Shown here: positions 21,198 through 32,134 of the stretch, in pieces
Layout: each line of letters opens with the position of its first letter
How positions within the stretch are numbered: position 1 is the first letter of the stretch
Source: Emiliania huxleyi CCMP1516
Lineage: Eukaryota; Haptophyta; Isochrysidales; Noelaerhabdaceae
Reading direction: 5' to 3'
DNA: 64,000 nt
Assembly: GCF_000372725.1 (NCBI RefSeq)
Contig: NW_005198244.1
Location: forward strand, 1,491,841-1,555,840
The notes under the pieces: model-generated
Database searches by the model: none
What the model saw: the letters and a program-made list of their open reading frames with translations, nothing else
Told to the model about the DNA's origin: nothing
Position numbers and translations under genes: made by a program

Positions 21198-22838
21198 CGC
21201 CGGGTTTGACCATCGGAAAACAGCCTCCAGCATAACGTTTCGGGTGTCGAGAGGAAACGCTCGGCGGTGTTGTTGGTTCGGCCACATGACCGGAGAGCAG
21301 CCGCAGCATGGTGCGGCTGGGGATCGCGGAGGAGAGGGCCTCGTGGTTGGCTCAACCCAGCCCGGCGTGACCGCCATCGGCCCACTTCCACCTTCCCAAC
21401 AGTGGCCGCTCACGCCACGCTTCGCCTTTGGGCACCGTGGCCACGGTGCTTCGCCTGGTCTCCAAGGCAATCGGCCTGGAATGGAGGCGCATCGGCAGTC
21501 CACGACCAAGCGGCGTCGCGAACAGGGCGGCATGAAGAACGTGGCGGCCGAGAAACCAGTGCCAAAATGCGGCCAGCCGCACAAGTTGAGTAACACAAAC
21601 ACCGAAGCTGCAGGCTGTGGCTGCAGCCAGCACAAAGGACAGACAGCCCCACAACACACGCCTCTCCACGCACCACACGCTCCGCCAAGCGCGCCTCGCC
21701 CCGCAACGCGGCGCGCAAAGGCGCCGTGCACGTACACGATGGACTGCCGCCGCTCCGGCACCGACGGCCCGACCGACTCCACCCTGAGCCGGGTGCCTGC
21801 TCGGCAGCGTGTGGTAGGTGCACGGTGGGCGGCGGCGGGAACGGAGCCGCGGCTGGAGTGAAGGGCGAGCCGCCGCCGCCGCACCACCACCACCAGCGAC
21901 GATTGTTCGCGGCTCGCCCCCGCCGCCAGGCGCCGGATCGGCAGTGAGGCTCGCGGCGGCGCAGCGTAGGCGCGCCTAGAGCCACACGGGCCGCCGACAG
22001 CCCCCCCCCCTCCTTTCATGACGGTCGCTCTCGCTGTCGGCCGATGAACCCTCGCCGCCACCGCACCAGCGACACCAGCGACACCGGCCGCGGCTCGCCT
22101 CCACGCGCCGGCTCGGAAGAGGGGCTGTCGGCGGCGCAGCAGAGCGGCTCGCCTCGGCGCTCGAGCCGCCGACAGCCCCACTCCTCGACGTGACGGCCGC
22201 TCCCGGAGCCAGCCGGTGCGCGCCCGACCCACGCCCCCTCTCGCACCCCTCCGACCCCCCCTGCGCGGCGCACCTATCCGCTGTGCGCCGGCTCGAACGC
22301 CTATCGCCAAATCGCGACGTTTGAGCGCAGCGCACGAGTCCCACACGTCACGCGCGCGCAGGAGAGCTTGCGGCGGTGCTGTAGCGTGTACTCGCCGAGG
22401 GCATCGCGCCGAAAACCCCGCGCGTTCCGCCCCAGCAGAGGCTGCAGCCGATGCGACAAAAACACCACTGTAAAACGGTGAGTACTTGGGGTTGAGTGGG
22501 CTTGCTTGCTCCCTTAGCCGGGAGCAAAAATGCAAGAATTTTCCGATGTTGTGGTACGTCACACGAACGAACGAAAACCAGTCTTTCTTGAGCGCAGCCG
22601 CGAGCGAGCGGACGGAGCAAACAAAGAAAGAGGCAGCGTCGCGCATGCTTTCGCGTAGCGGACTCCTCTATAGTTTTTCTCTTTTTTCTAAAAACGAAAG
22701 TAGGGACCCTGCCGTCCGTCTTCTAGTGAGCGATGGCGGAGGACTCGTCCGATGGCGAGGCACTCTCCTAGCAGGCGAGCGGAATAAAGAAAGACGCGTG
22801 CGTGTTGCTCGTCCGCCATCGTGGCAGCGGCTGGTCCG
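21198..22838. other. Intergenic or 5' region ahead of the SelD fusion gene
   Basis: Long opposed frames here are Arg/Pro/Ala-rich shadows of GC-rich DNA. I see no splice-joined domain. About 22.6-22.8 kb is the likely promoter and 5' UTR of the downstream gene, without a clear core-promoter motif. Confidence 0.4.
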
Positions 22839-23803
22839 ATGCTCCTGGTTCGACCCACGCTCGACGCTGCCTGGCCGGCCATCGCCGCGCTAGGCGCCGT
22901 AGGCGCCATCGTTGCAGGACCGCGGCTGGCCCGATGGGCCGCGGTGAGGCTGCAGCTCTTGTTTGTGCACATCTCGCTGCTCCGTCTGTCAGAGGGCGGC
23001 TCCGTCTTCTCTTCGTGGCGCGGCGTTGCCGCGTGGCCCCTGGTGCAGTACGAACTGTTCAAGCTCCTGTCGCTCGAGGCCTCGCATCGCCTCGACTCGT
23101 TTGGTCACGTCGACACAGGCGTCAAGCGGGGCGGCGGGAGGCGCTGGTGGTGGCCGTTTGCCGCGGCAGGAGGCGGCGGCGGGATGGGCGGCGGCGGCGG
23201 GATGAGCGGCGGGATGGTGATAAAGGACCTGGTCCTCGTCGGCGGCGGCCACTCCCACGTGCACGTCCTCAAGATGTTTGGCATGCAGCCGCAGCCGGGC
23301 GTGCAGCTGACGCTCATCACGCGGGACGTCGACACGCCTTACTCGGGGATGCTACCAGGGTACGTGGCCGGCGCGTACTCGCGGCGAGAGTGCCACATCG
23401 ACCTCGCGCGGCTCGCGGCCTTTGCCGGCGCGCGACTCATCCACGCCGAAGCGACCGGCGTGGACACTCGCGCCAGGCCGCCTCAGTTGCCCTTCTCCTC
23501 TCTCCTCTCTCCTCTCCTCTCGCCCTCTCTTCCCTCTCCTCTCTCCTCCCTCCAGCCGCCTCTCTCCCATCGCCTCTCTCTCCCACCGCCCCTCTCTCCC
23601 ACCGCCCCTCTCCTCTCTCCTACCACTCCTCTCCTCTCTCCTCGCCGCTCTCTCCCGACCCGTCTCCCTTTCGTGGAACCTTCCGCGAACCGTCTCCCCA
23701 AGGCTCGTCCACCTCGCCGGCCGCCCCTCCCTCCCGTACGACGTCCTCTCCATCAACACGGGATCGGCACCGAGGCGAGAGGACACACACGCACGCACAC
23801 ACA

Positions 23804-23834
<31 letters not shown>

Positions 23835-23835
23835 G

Positions 23836-23907
<72 letters not shown>

Positions 23908-23921
23908 GCACAAAACACACG

Positions 23922-23997
<76 letters not shown>

Positions 23998-26687
23998 CAC
24001 ACACACACACGCACAGCACAAAACACACACACCATGCGAGCTACGGCCCCCAGGCCACTGCGCGAGGCGGCCGTGGCGCGCTCCGCCGACGCGTGCGTCA
24101 CTCCGGTCAAGCCGATCGACGGCTTCTGCGCGCGCTGGGACGCGATCCTCGCCCGCACTTTCTCCGCCGCCGCCAACGCCGCGGCGCCGCCGGTGCGGGT
24201 CGTGGTCGTCGGCGGGGGCGCGGGCGGCGTCGAGCTGGCGCTGGCGATGGAGGCGCGACTGACGAGGCGCCACTCGCGGCGGGCCGAGGCCCGTCCCTTG
24301 AGGCGTCGGCTCGTTGAGTCAGGCGCGGCTAAGGCGCGAGCTAAGGTCGCGAGGGCGGGACGCGTCCGCGCTGCGAGTGAGCCTCGTCTCGCGTTCTCGC
24401 CGGCTGATGCCGCAGCACTCGGAGGGGGTGCGGGCGGCGTTTGAGCGCATCCTGGCCGAGCGGCGCGTCGAGGCGCTCCTCGGGCCGGGGGGGGGGGGGG
24501 GGGGGGATTGGTCGCTATGGCGCCGAGTTCGAGCGTCTGACCCGCCGAGTGGTTGTCGAGCCAGGCGCTGCTCGGCGAGGAGGTGGTGGCCATCGAGTCC
24601 GAGGGCGGCGGGGGCGGCGAGGGCGGCGAGGGCGGCGCTCTCCTCCGCTGCGCCTCGGGCCGCGAGGTGCCTTGCGACGAGGCGATCTGGTGCACGCAGG
24701 GCGGCGCCCCGCCCTGGCTTGCGTCCGGCGTGCTGCAGCTCGGCGCACGCACCCTGTGAACAGCTGTGAACAGCGTCTCTTCACAAGTGCGGCTGTGCAC
24801 GCAGGCACGCCGCTGCAGCTCGACGAGCGCGGCTTCGTCGCCGTGGGAGAGACGCTCGAGTCGGTCAGCGCCGCCGCCGTGTTTGCCGCCGGCGACGTTG
24901 CCGCCGTGCTCAAGCACCCGCGGCCAAAGGCGGACGTCCTCGCTCGCGCGCAGGTCGTCTCGGGCCATCTTAGATGATCTCGGGTGATCTCGGCCGAAGG
25001 CGGGCGTCTTTGCCGTGCGGCAAGGGCCGCCCCTCGCCACCAATTTGCGGCGCAAGCTGCTCGGCAAGCCGCTGCTGCCCTTCACGCCGCAGGACCGCTT
25101 CCTGGGCATCATCGGCACGGGCGACGGCGGCGCGGTCGCCTCCAAAGGACCGCTCTGCCTCGAGGCGCCGTGGCTGTGGGGCACCTGGCGAGGGCTGGAG
25201 CTCGCCCGAGACGACCAAGGCTGTCCGAGACTAGGCGGCGTGGCTGTGGGGCCTCAAGGATTGGATCGACCGCACGTGGATGGCCGCGTACACGAGCGGC
25301 GAGCGGCAGACCGACGCAGCGCCCGCCGCGAGGGGGCCCCTCTCTCTCTCAGCCCTCTCTGGGCCTCCCCGCAGGCCTTCCGCAGATGGACGCCGCGCCA
25401 GACGCGAGCGCCGTGCCCGAGGTGGCGGCGGCGGCGGGCGACGAGGCGTTGCGCACGCTCTCGCACGCGTCGATGCGGTGCGGCGGCTGCGGTGCAAAGG
25501 TTGGCGCGGAGTGCTCTCGCGGGCCGGTCTCGGCTCCTCTCGGCTCATCTCGGCTGATCGATGGCGCAGGTTGGCGCGACGGTGCTCTCGCGGGTGATGG
25601 CGCGGCTGCGCGCGGAGGGCCATTTGCCCGAGGCGAGGCACCACACTGTCCTCGTCGGGCTCGAGGCGCCGGACGATTGCGCCGTCCTCGCGCCGTCGAG
25701 CATGCCGTCCGTCCACTCCGTCGACTTCTTCCGCTCCTTCCTGCCCGACCCCTTCGTGTTCGGGCAAGTGGCCGCCAACCACGCCCTCTCCGACTGCCAC
25801 GCCATGGGCGCGCCGCCCGCCGGTGCCCTCGCGGTGGCGGTCGTCCCGTACGGGCTCGAGGCGAAGGTCGAGGCGCGCCGCTCCCGCAGAGGGGTGTGGC
25901 GGGGACCGCCTCTCGGAGCCTTCTCGGACCCGTCTCGGAGCGCCCCTCCCTCTAGGCGACGCTCTTCCAGATGATGGCGGGCGCCTGCCGCACGCTCGGC
26001 GAGGCGGGGTGCGCGCTACTCGGCGGACACACGTGCGAGGGCGCAGAGCTCGCCCTCGGCTTCGCCGTCATCGGGTACGCGCCCAAAGAGGCGATGATGC
26101 ACAAGGGTGGCATGCGGGCCGGCGACGCGCTCCTCCTCACAAAGCCGCTCGGCACGGGCGTCCTCTTCGCCGCGGCGATGCGCGGCGCCGCGCCCGGCGC
26201 GGCCCTCGCCGCGGCGACCGAGGGGATGGTGCGCTCGAATGCGCCCGCGGCGGAGGCGCTGATCCGCCACGGAGGCAACGCGTGCACCGACGTGACCGGC
26301 TTTGGGCTGCTCGGCCACCTGCTCGAGATGGCGTCCGCCTCAAATGCGCGCGTCCGGCTGCGGCTCGGCGACGTGCCGATCCTGCCCGGCGTCGAGGAGT
26401 GCATCGGCCAGGGCATCTTCTCGTCGCTGCAGCCCGCCAACCTGCGGCTGCGGCGCGCAATCTCCAACGAGGCGCAGGCGGTGCAGCACCCCGCGTACCC
26501 CGCCCTCTTCGACCCGCAGACCGCCGGCGGGCTCCTCTCGTCGGTGCCGGCTGACCGGGCCGAGGCGTGCGTGCGGGAGCTGCGCGCTCTCGGTTTCACG
26601 TCTGCCGCGGTGATTGGCGAGGTGACCGAGGTGCTCACGCCCGAGGAGGCGTGCCCCGCGTCGCTCATCGACGTCGCCGTCGACTGA
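22839..26687 (+). CDS. SelD: Selenide, water dikinase fused to an FAD/NAD-dependent oxidoreductase
   Basis: Makes selenophosphate, the Se donor for selenocysteine, from selenide and ATP. The N-terminal half is the NDH-2-like pyridine nucleotide-disulfide oxidoreductase found fused to SelD in cyanobacteria and some algae, possibly making selenide. Exons: 22839-23476, 23703-23774, 24054-24252, 24323-24472, 24565-24727, 24805-24929, 25000-25164, 25235-25298, 25375-25499, 25570-25872, 25956-26687; they join in phase to about 911 residues. Motifs: [15 protein letters not shown] (FAD), [16 protein letters not shown] (NAD), [10 protein letters not shown]; then [16 protein letters not shown] with the SelD catalytic Cys and Lys, [15 protein letters not shown] and [15 protein letters not shown]. 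The active site is Cys, not UGA. A roughly 120-residue hydrophobic N-terminal extension precedes the FAD domain. Nine of ten introns use GC donors; four are exactly 70 nt. Intron 2 is mostly CA microsatellite. Confidence 0.95.
23783..24030. repeat. (CA)n microsatellite inside a SelD intron
   Basis: Nearly pure CA dinucleotides with interspersed CGCA, in two blocks each ended by GCACAGCACAAAACACAC. It makes up almost all of the 279-nt intron 23775-24053. Histidine/threonine and valine/cysteine open frames across it are artefacts. Confidence 0.9.
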
Positions 26688-26992
26688 GTCCCCGCAGACT
26701 CGCTCCGACACCACTCTTCCCGCTGTGAGCTGTGCCCCGTGGGCGCAGGCAGGCGGAGATAAAAGACACGCGGCGGGACGCGCAGTGGCCAGCCAAAGTG
26801 GTTTCCGGGGGGGGGGCACGTGCCCCTGGCCTTGGTCGGGAATCATGGTTTATTTTTTAGCTGTGTGGGACTGGGTGCGACAACACCAAAATCCTTCGAT
26901 CAGACGTATCGATACGGCTAGAGGGGCAGAGCTCTGTCTGGTACCGTGTGCGCGACTGCCGCGCCTCTCCGAAGCAACAACCCGCGACACTC
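26688..26992. other. Convergent 3' intergenic region
   Basis: Lies between the stops of the SelD fusion and the minus-strand kinase. No gene, repeat or clear polyadenylation signal seen. Confidence 0.5.
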
Positions 26993-29900
26993 TCACACTT
27001 CCGACTGAAAGCTAGCAAGGCTGTCCCTAAAGCTGTCGCGCAACGAGGATCGCCTCGAGGATGCGTCAAAGCTGTCGCGCAACGACTCGACGGCCTTTGG
27101 CGGCGCCGGCGGCGCGTCAAACTCGCCGTCGAGTAGCCTCGCGACGATGCTCGCGAGGGCCTCGGCCGAGGCCTTCTTGAGGAAGGGGTGCTGCAGCAGG
27201 TCGCCGGCGGCGGGCCGCTCGTTGGGGTCCTTGACCAGCGACGCGGAGATGAACTCGCGCAGCAGCGGCGAGGCGTCCGTCTCTGGCTTGAGCGTCGCGG
27301 CGGGGCCTTGGCAGATGTGCATCATCGCCTGGGGCGGCGAGAGGGCGAGGGCGAGTGAGGTGGGAGGAGAGGGGTGGGCGTGCGGGCGAGGTGGGCGGGC
27401 GCCTCGTAGACGGAGGAGGCGGAGTTGAAGGGCGGCTTCATCTCGACGAGCTCGATGGCGGTGATGCCGAGGCCCCACACGTCAACCTGGGGGGGGGGGG
27501 GGGGGGGGGGTGTCCCCGTGTCAGGGGGCCCCGGGGACCCGGGGACCCGGGGCATGACACCGGGCAGGCCCCCCGGGAAAAGGCAACAAAAGCCCCGGCG
27601 GGGGGCGGGGGGAACTGGCATGGGGGGCGCCCCCCCCCCTTGGGGTTGTAACCCCCCCCGGAGGGGTTGAGGCCGAGGCTCTCCGGCGCCATCCAGTGCG
27701 GCGTGCCGATCATCGTGCCGCGCTTGGACATGGTGTGCTGCAGCTGCGCCACCACGCCCAAGTCGGCGAGCTTGACGCCGCCGCGCGCGTCAAGCAGCAC
27801 GTTGGCCGCCTTGATGTCGCGGTGGATCACCTTGCGCTCGACGTGCATGTACTCGAGCGCGCGCAGGACGCCGCGGCAGATGCCGGCGACGCACGGCTCG
27901 TCGAAGCCTCGCCCCACCTTGCGCATCACGTCGAGGGTCGAGCCTGCCTCGCAGAACTCCATCACCACCCACAGCGTCGATCGCATCTGGTACTCGCGCA
28001 CAAAGGCGTCCTGGGCCGGGGCGATGGGGGGGAGTGGAGCGTGCGCCATCGAGGCCGAGGCTCGACGTGTGCCACGGTGCGGGAGCGGGCGGCGAGGTAG
28101 ACACCGCAACACACACCGCGTACTCCCGGGCCTCCCTCGGCCGTGCCTGGGGCCTCAACCGTGGCTCAATCTCGGCAGCTCTCGCGCCTTGTACGCGACG
28201 ATGTGCTCGCAGTCGCAGTTGCGCAGGATGCGGATCTCGTTCTTGATGTCCTCGCAGGTCGCGGGCTCGAGCGAGAGCACCTAAGGGGGGGTTGGCGGCG
28301 GGGAAGGGGTGAGGGCAGAGGTGGGGAGAGAGGGGAGGGCGGGAGGGCGTGGTGTAGGAGTTGACTCAGCGCGCCTTGACCTGCTAGGATCTCGGCTATA
28401 GATCTCAGCCAGATCTCGGCTTCATCTCGCGCCTTGACCGCCACCTCCTCGCCGCCGCACTCGCCCACGTACACCGACCCGTTGGCGCCCGTCCCGATGT
28501 GCCGGCGCAGCTTGGTCTCGACGCGCGCGCGCGCGCGGGGGGAGCCTAGAGTCAGCATGCCGGGCAGTAATGACTGGTGGACAGGACTAGGCCTCGTGCA
28601 TGCGGGAGGGGGGCGGGGGCGGCCCTCGGCGGCGCTGGCCCGGCTGGCCCGGTGGTTTGGCCTGTCCTGGCGCGGCGAGGTGCCCGACGACGTGGTCGCG
28701 AGGGGCGACTCCGTCATCGGGTCGAACTGGGAGGGGGGGCCGTTGAGCGGCAGCGGCTTGGGCGTGCCTGCATTAGCTCGCCACTCGTGAGTAAGAATGC
28801 CCCCCTTCGACGTGTGCGGCCCGGCCTAGGGCCCGGGCGGGCGGCTTGAGGCGCGCCCGAGGCGTCGAAGAGCGCCGGGTGGAGGTACGGGTTGACTGGG
28901 TGCCTCGCGGGCGGAGGCGCGCCGCCGCCCCCAATCTGCAGCTCGAAGCTCGCGGGTGCCTCGCCGCGCGCCGACCGAGGAGTCGATCCGCCGGAGGAGA
29001 TGACCTCTGCGGACTGGCGACGGCTGCCTCCGCGCGCCGAGAGCCGCGAGCTCTCGCGAGGGCTCCGCTCGCCTGCGGAGGGGTTGTGCTGCGGTGGAGA
29101 GGAGGCGCAGAGAAGGGAAGAGGGAGGCCTCGGGCTGCGCGCTCGCCCGCAAAGTAGCTCTCCGCCGAGAAGCGCTCCGAGTGCTCTCCCTCGCTGTCCG
29201 AGTCGGAGTACTGCACCCCCCTGCCCCCGGCCGATTGGTTCTCCGCCGAGTACCGCTCCGAGTGGTTCTCCGCCACCGCGGAGCCGCGCAAGTCCGACCG
29301 CCGCTGGTCCGACCGCCGCTGGTCCGACCGCCGCATGTCTGAGCGGCGCTGGCTCCCCCCTCCGCGCGGGGAGGGCGACAACATGTCCGACTGCCGCCTC
29401 GGCGGCGCGTCGCGGAGGGGGCTCTTGACTCGGGTCGGGATCGGGGACCTGCGCCGGTGCGGCACACACACACAGCCGTGAGAGGTGTGCGGGGCAGGCG
29501 CTGGAGGCGGGCGCGGCAGGGTCGCGGCCACCCTTCGGGGCGGAGTCCGCTCAGGTCGAGCTTGGGCGGCGGCCTGCCCGGCGGCGGCGGCGAGGCCTCC
29601 GACGCAATGGTCGAAGAGCGCACCCGCGTGATTGTGCGGGTAATGTTGACTTCTCGCTCCGCGTCCGAGTCGCGCTTGCTGAGGCCCGGGTCGACGGCGA
29701 CCGCGACGGCGGCCACCGCCGGCTCGACCACATCGTCCGCCGCCTGACGCACTCGACACACGCATCAGACCGGGTAGACCGGGCAGAGCCTCGCCGGGGC
29801 TTGACCACGTGGGGGGTGGTGGGGGGTGTCCGCCCCACCTTCTTGCCGGCGCAGCAGCCTCCTCCTCCGCCGCCTGGTGCGCGCTTCGCCGGAGCGAAGG

Positions 29901-31823
29901 CCTGCGAGATGGCCTAGCAGAGCGTCCGCAGCAGGTACAGCCACATCCCCGAGAGAGGGGTAGCCGAGCTCTAGCCGAGCTCTGATTAGCCGAGCTCTGA
30001 CTAGCCGAGCTAGAGCCGAGCTAGAGCCGAGCTAGAGCCGAGCTCGCCTGGCGCGGCGTGCGCGGCACCGCAGCGGCGCCGGGCACGAGCGTGAAGAAGT
30101 GCACCTCTCGGAAGGGGCGCTCCCCGACCAGCTGTGCGATCTGGCAGCCTGGTGTTCCGCATGAGCGGCGGTTAGGGAGGAGTGAGAGTCCGTCTGACGA
30201 AGACGCGAGCAGTTCTGGCAGCCGTTGAGGGCTTCTCCGTCGACCGCGACGACCCGCTCCCCGCGCCGCACGAGCCCATCCTCCGCCGCCGGCCCGTCGG
30301 GCACGATGGTGACGATGACGTTCGCCTACAGGAAGGCCGGCGGCGACGGCTCAGGAGGGGGGGCCGGCGGGCGCGCCCTCGCCCCGAATCGAGGGGGTGT
30401 GGCTGGCGCTCGCCGCGTCAATCTCGAGGCCGAAGCCCTGGTGGGGAGTGCGCCGGACAGGGACATGCCGCTCCTTGGCCTCGGGGACCCGACGCGGCGA
30501 GGCGAGCGCCTGGAGCGATGCACCAGTCGGCCCTCGGGCCAAGCAAGAGTGGTGGGAGGGGGGCGTCCTCAGAGGAGGGCTGCGCCTTGAACTCTGCCTC
30601 GGTCGGTGCGATGCCGGGGATACCGAGCCGCCCAGACATCGTCGCTCCGATCGGGTCCATCGGCGAGCTGAAGGTGCGCTCCTCGACGGGCGGCTGGGCG
30701 AGCGTGCCTGTGCGGGAAGGGGCGAGGGGAGGGTCGGGGAAGAGCCGTGTCGACGGGCGGGGCGGGGCAGCGTGGCGCTTGCCCTTTGGCGGGTAGGTTG
30801 CTCCGAGCGAGTTGCGGCTCGAGTGCGGTCCGTCGGGGGAGCTTGCGGAGGAGCGGCGGGAGGAGGAGGAGTGGCGGGAGGACCTTGCGTGCGGCGCGGC
30901 GGAGGAGTACTTTGGGGCGACCTCGGGGCCGGTGAAGCTGAGTGTGGGGGGGGGGGGGGTCGGAGGCGGGTCAGCTGGGGGCGCAGCGAGGGCGAGCGGG
31001 CGGACGAGCGGTGCGTGGTGCGGCAATTACAGTGGGCAGTGGTGGTGGAAGTGTCTCGGAAACTTCGCTCGCCTGAGCCGCGAGGTGTCGGCCGTTGCGA
31101 GGTTTGTTTTGGGGACGAGGCCGCGCACTCCCTCGCCGGCAACGCCGCTCTCGGGCCGCACGATGACCTACAGCAGGAGCTCACACACCGATGCGTGCGC
31201 CGCTGCCGGCACCTCTCGCTGGGCCGTGCTGCGGTGACCGACATCCAGCCGTTTGGGGGGGGAGGGTCGACGTTCATGATCACGTCGACGAGCTGGCCGC
31301 GCTTCACCTAGGGGAGGCGAGAGGAGGGCCGGGGTGGGGGCGAGCGGGCGAAGTGGGAGTGGAGGGAGTGAAAAAGGCGGGGGGAGATGGGTGAGTGGAG
31401 GGGGCGGCAGGCAAACTTTACCGTCACAGCGCCGTTCTGGTGCTGCCGCGGCGAGGCGACGTACTCCGAGGTCACGTAGGCGGGGAGGGTCTCCTCGCTC
31501 TCCCCCTCCTCGTGGCCCTGATCAAAGGAGCCCTCGAACGACGACGGCGCCGAGGGGAAGAGCTCCCGCGTCTTGCTCGTCGGATTCTTGACGCCGAGAC
31601 GAGCAATCTCCTTCTTGGCGTTGTCTACCAGCTTGCCGGTCGTGGCGCCGCGCAGCTTGCCTGCGGCGACCTCGTCCAGCACGCCAACGAGCTTGTCGAG
31701 CACGTCCGCGTCCGCGTCGAGGCCCTCGATGCGAAGCTCCGAGGCGCGCGTCCGCGCGTCCGAGGCGGCCTCGCGCGCGCTGTCGCGGCGAGAGGTGCGC
31801 GTCGCGCGGTCCTCGCTCGTCAT
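26993..31823 (-). CDS. SH3-PDZ-STE20-like serine/threonine protein kinase
   Basis: A signalling kinase with scaffold domains. Exons in gene order: 31422-31823, 31239-31307, 31082-31167, 30783-30937, 30586-30707, 30414-30473, 30223-30325, 30048-30148, 29839-29913, 29532-29743, 29147-29448, 28857-29072, 28624-28767, 28433-28545, 28188-28280, 27639-28010, 27403-27486, 26993-27328; total 1,015 codons with stop. Domains: a helical N-terminus; SH3 at about 110-185 (VKRGQLVDVIMNVD, NGWMS, RGLVPKTNLA); PDZ at about 280-366 (HQGFGLEIDA, NVIVTIVPDGPAAEDGLVRR, GERVVAVDGEALNG); a Ser/Arg-rich linker with repeated RRSDQ; kinase from about 690 (GTGANGSVYVG, VAVK, HRDIKAANVLL, DLG for DFG, GTPHWMAPE, VDVWGLGITAIELVE). 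The catalytic residues are intact. GC donors dominate. The donor at 27638 reads GG within a G run and is doubtful. Confidence 0.87.
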
Positions 31824-32134
31824 GAAGAAGGAGGTGGGCTGGATTCCTGCCGCGCCGGGTTTTCAAGGCGCCGATCTACCCGCCGTTGAAGTGAAGAGAA
31901 AGCTTGATGCCTCCGACGGCAGTTTTTGGGGACTACATGAACATGATCCGTACGTGAAGGGTGGAGGGGCCCGTCCGCAGAGCTAGGCGGCGCGGGCACC
32001 CCCCCATTGGGGCCGAGGGTAAGAGGCCGTTTTGCCGCTTGCTTGTTCTCGAGGCGGACTGGTCTTCTTCTCGAGCGGCGCCTCGATTCCTACCTCGGCG
32101 GCAACGATAACTTCGCCATTCGGCTGCGCGCCGG
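31824..32134. other. Divergent promoter region
   Basis: About 310 bases between the start codons of the minus-strand kinase and the plus-strand glycosidase. It must contain both promoters. I see no TATA-like element or repeat. Confidence 0.45.

Noticed and set aside
21198-22646. Upstream two thirds of the 812-codon minus-strand frame
   Set aside because: Composition turns Arg/Gly/Ala-rich with no domain; it is likely a chance opening in GC-rich DNA.
23783-24030. Possible CRISPR-like or tandem array
   Set aside because: It is a simple CA microsatellite inside an intron, with no spacer structure; the host is eukaryotic.
23352-25184. 610-codon minus-strand frame and plus-strand His/Thr repeat frames
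   Set aside because: They run through the CA microsatellite and introns of the SelD fusion gene; the repeat-encoded peptides are artefacts.
25480-25499. Selenocysteine in SelD
   Set aside because: The catalytic position is a normal Cys codon in GGCGAK and no in-frame TGA needs recoding, so no SECIS is required.
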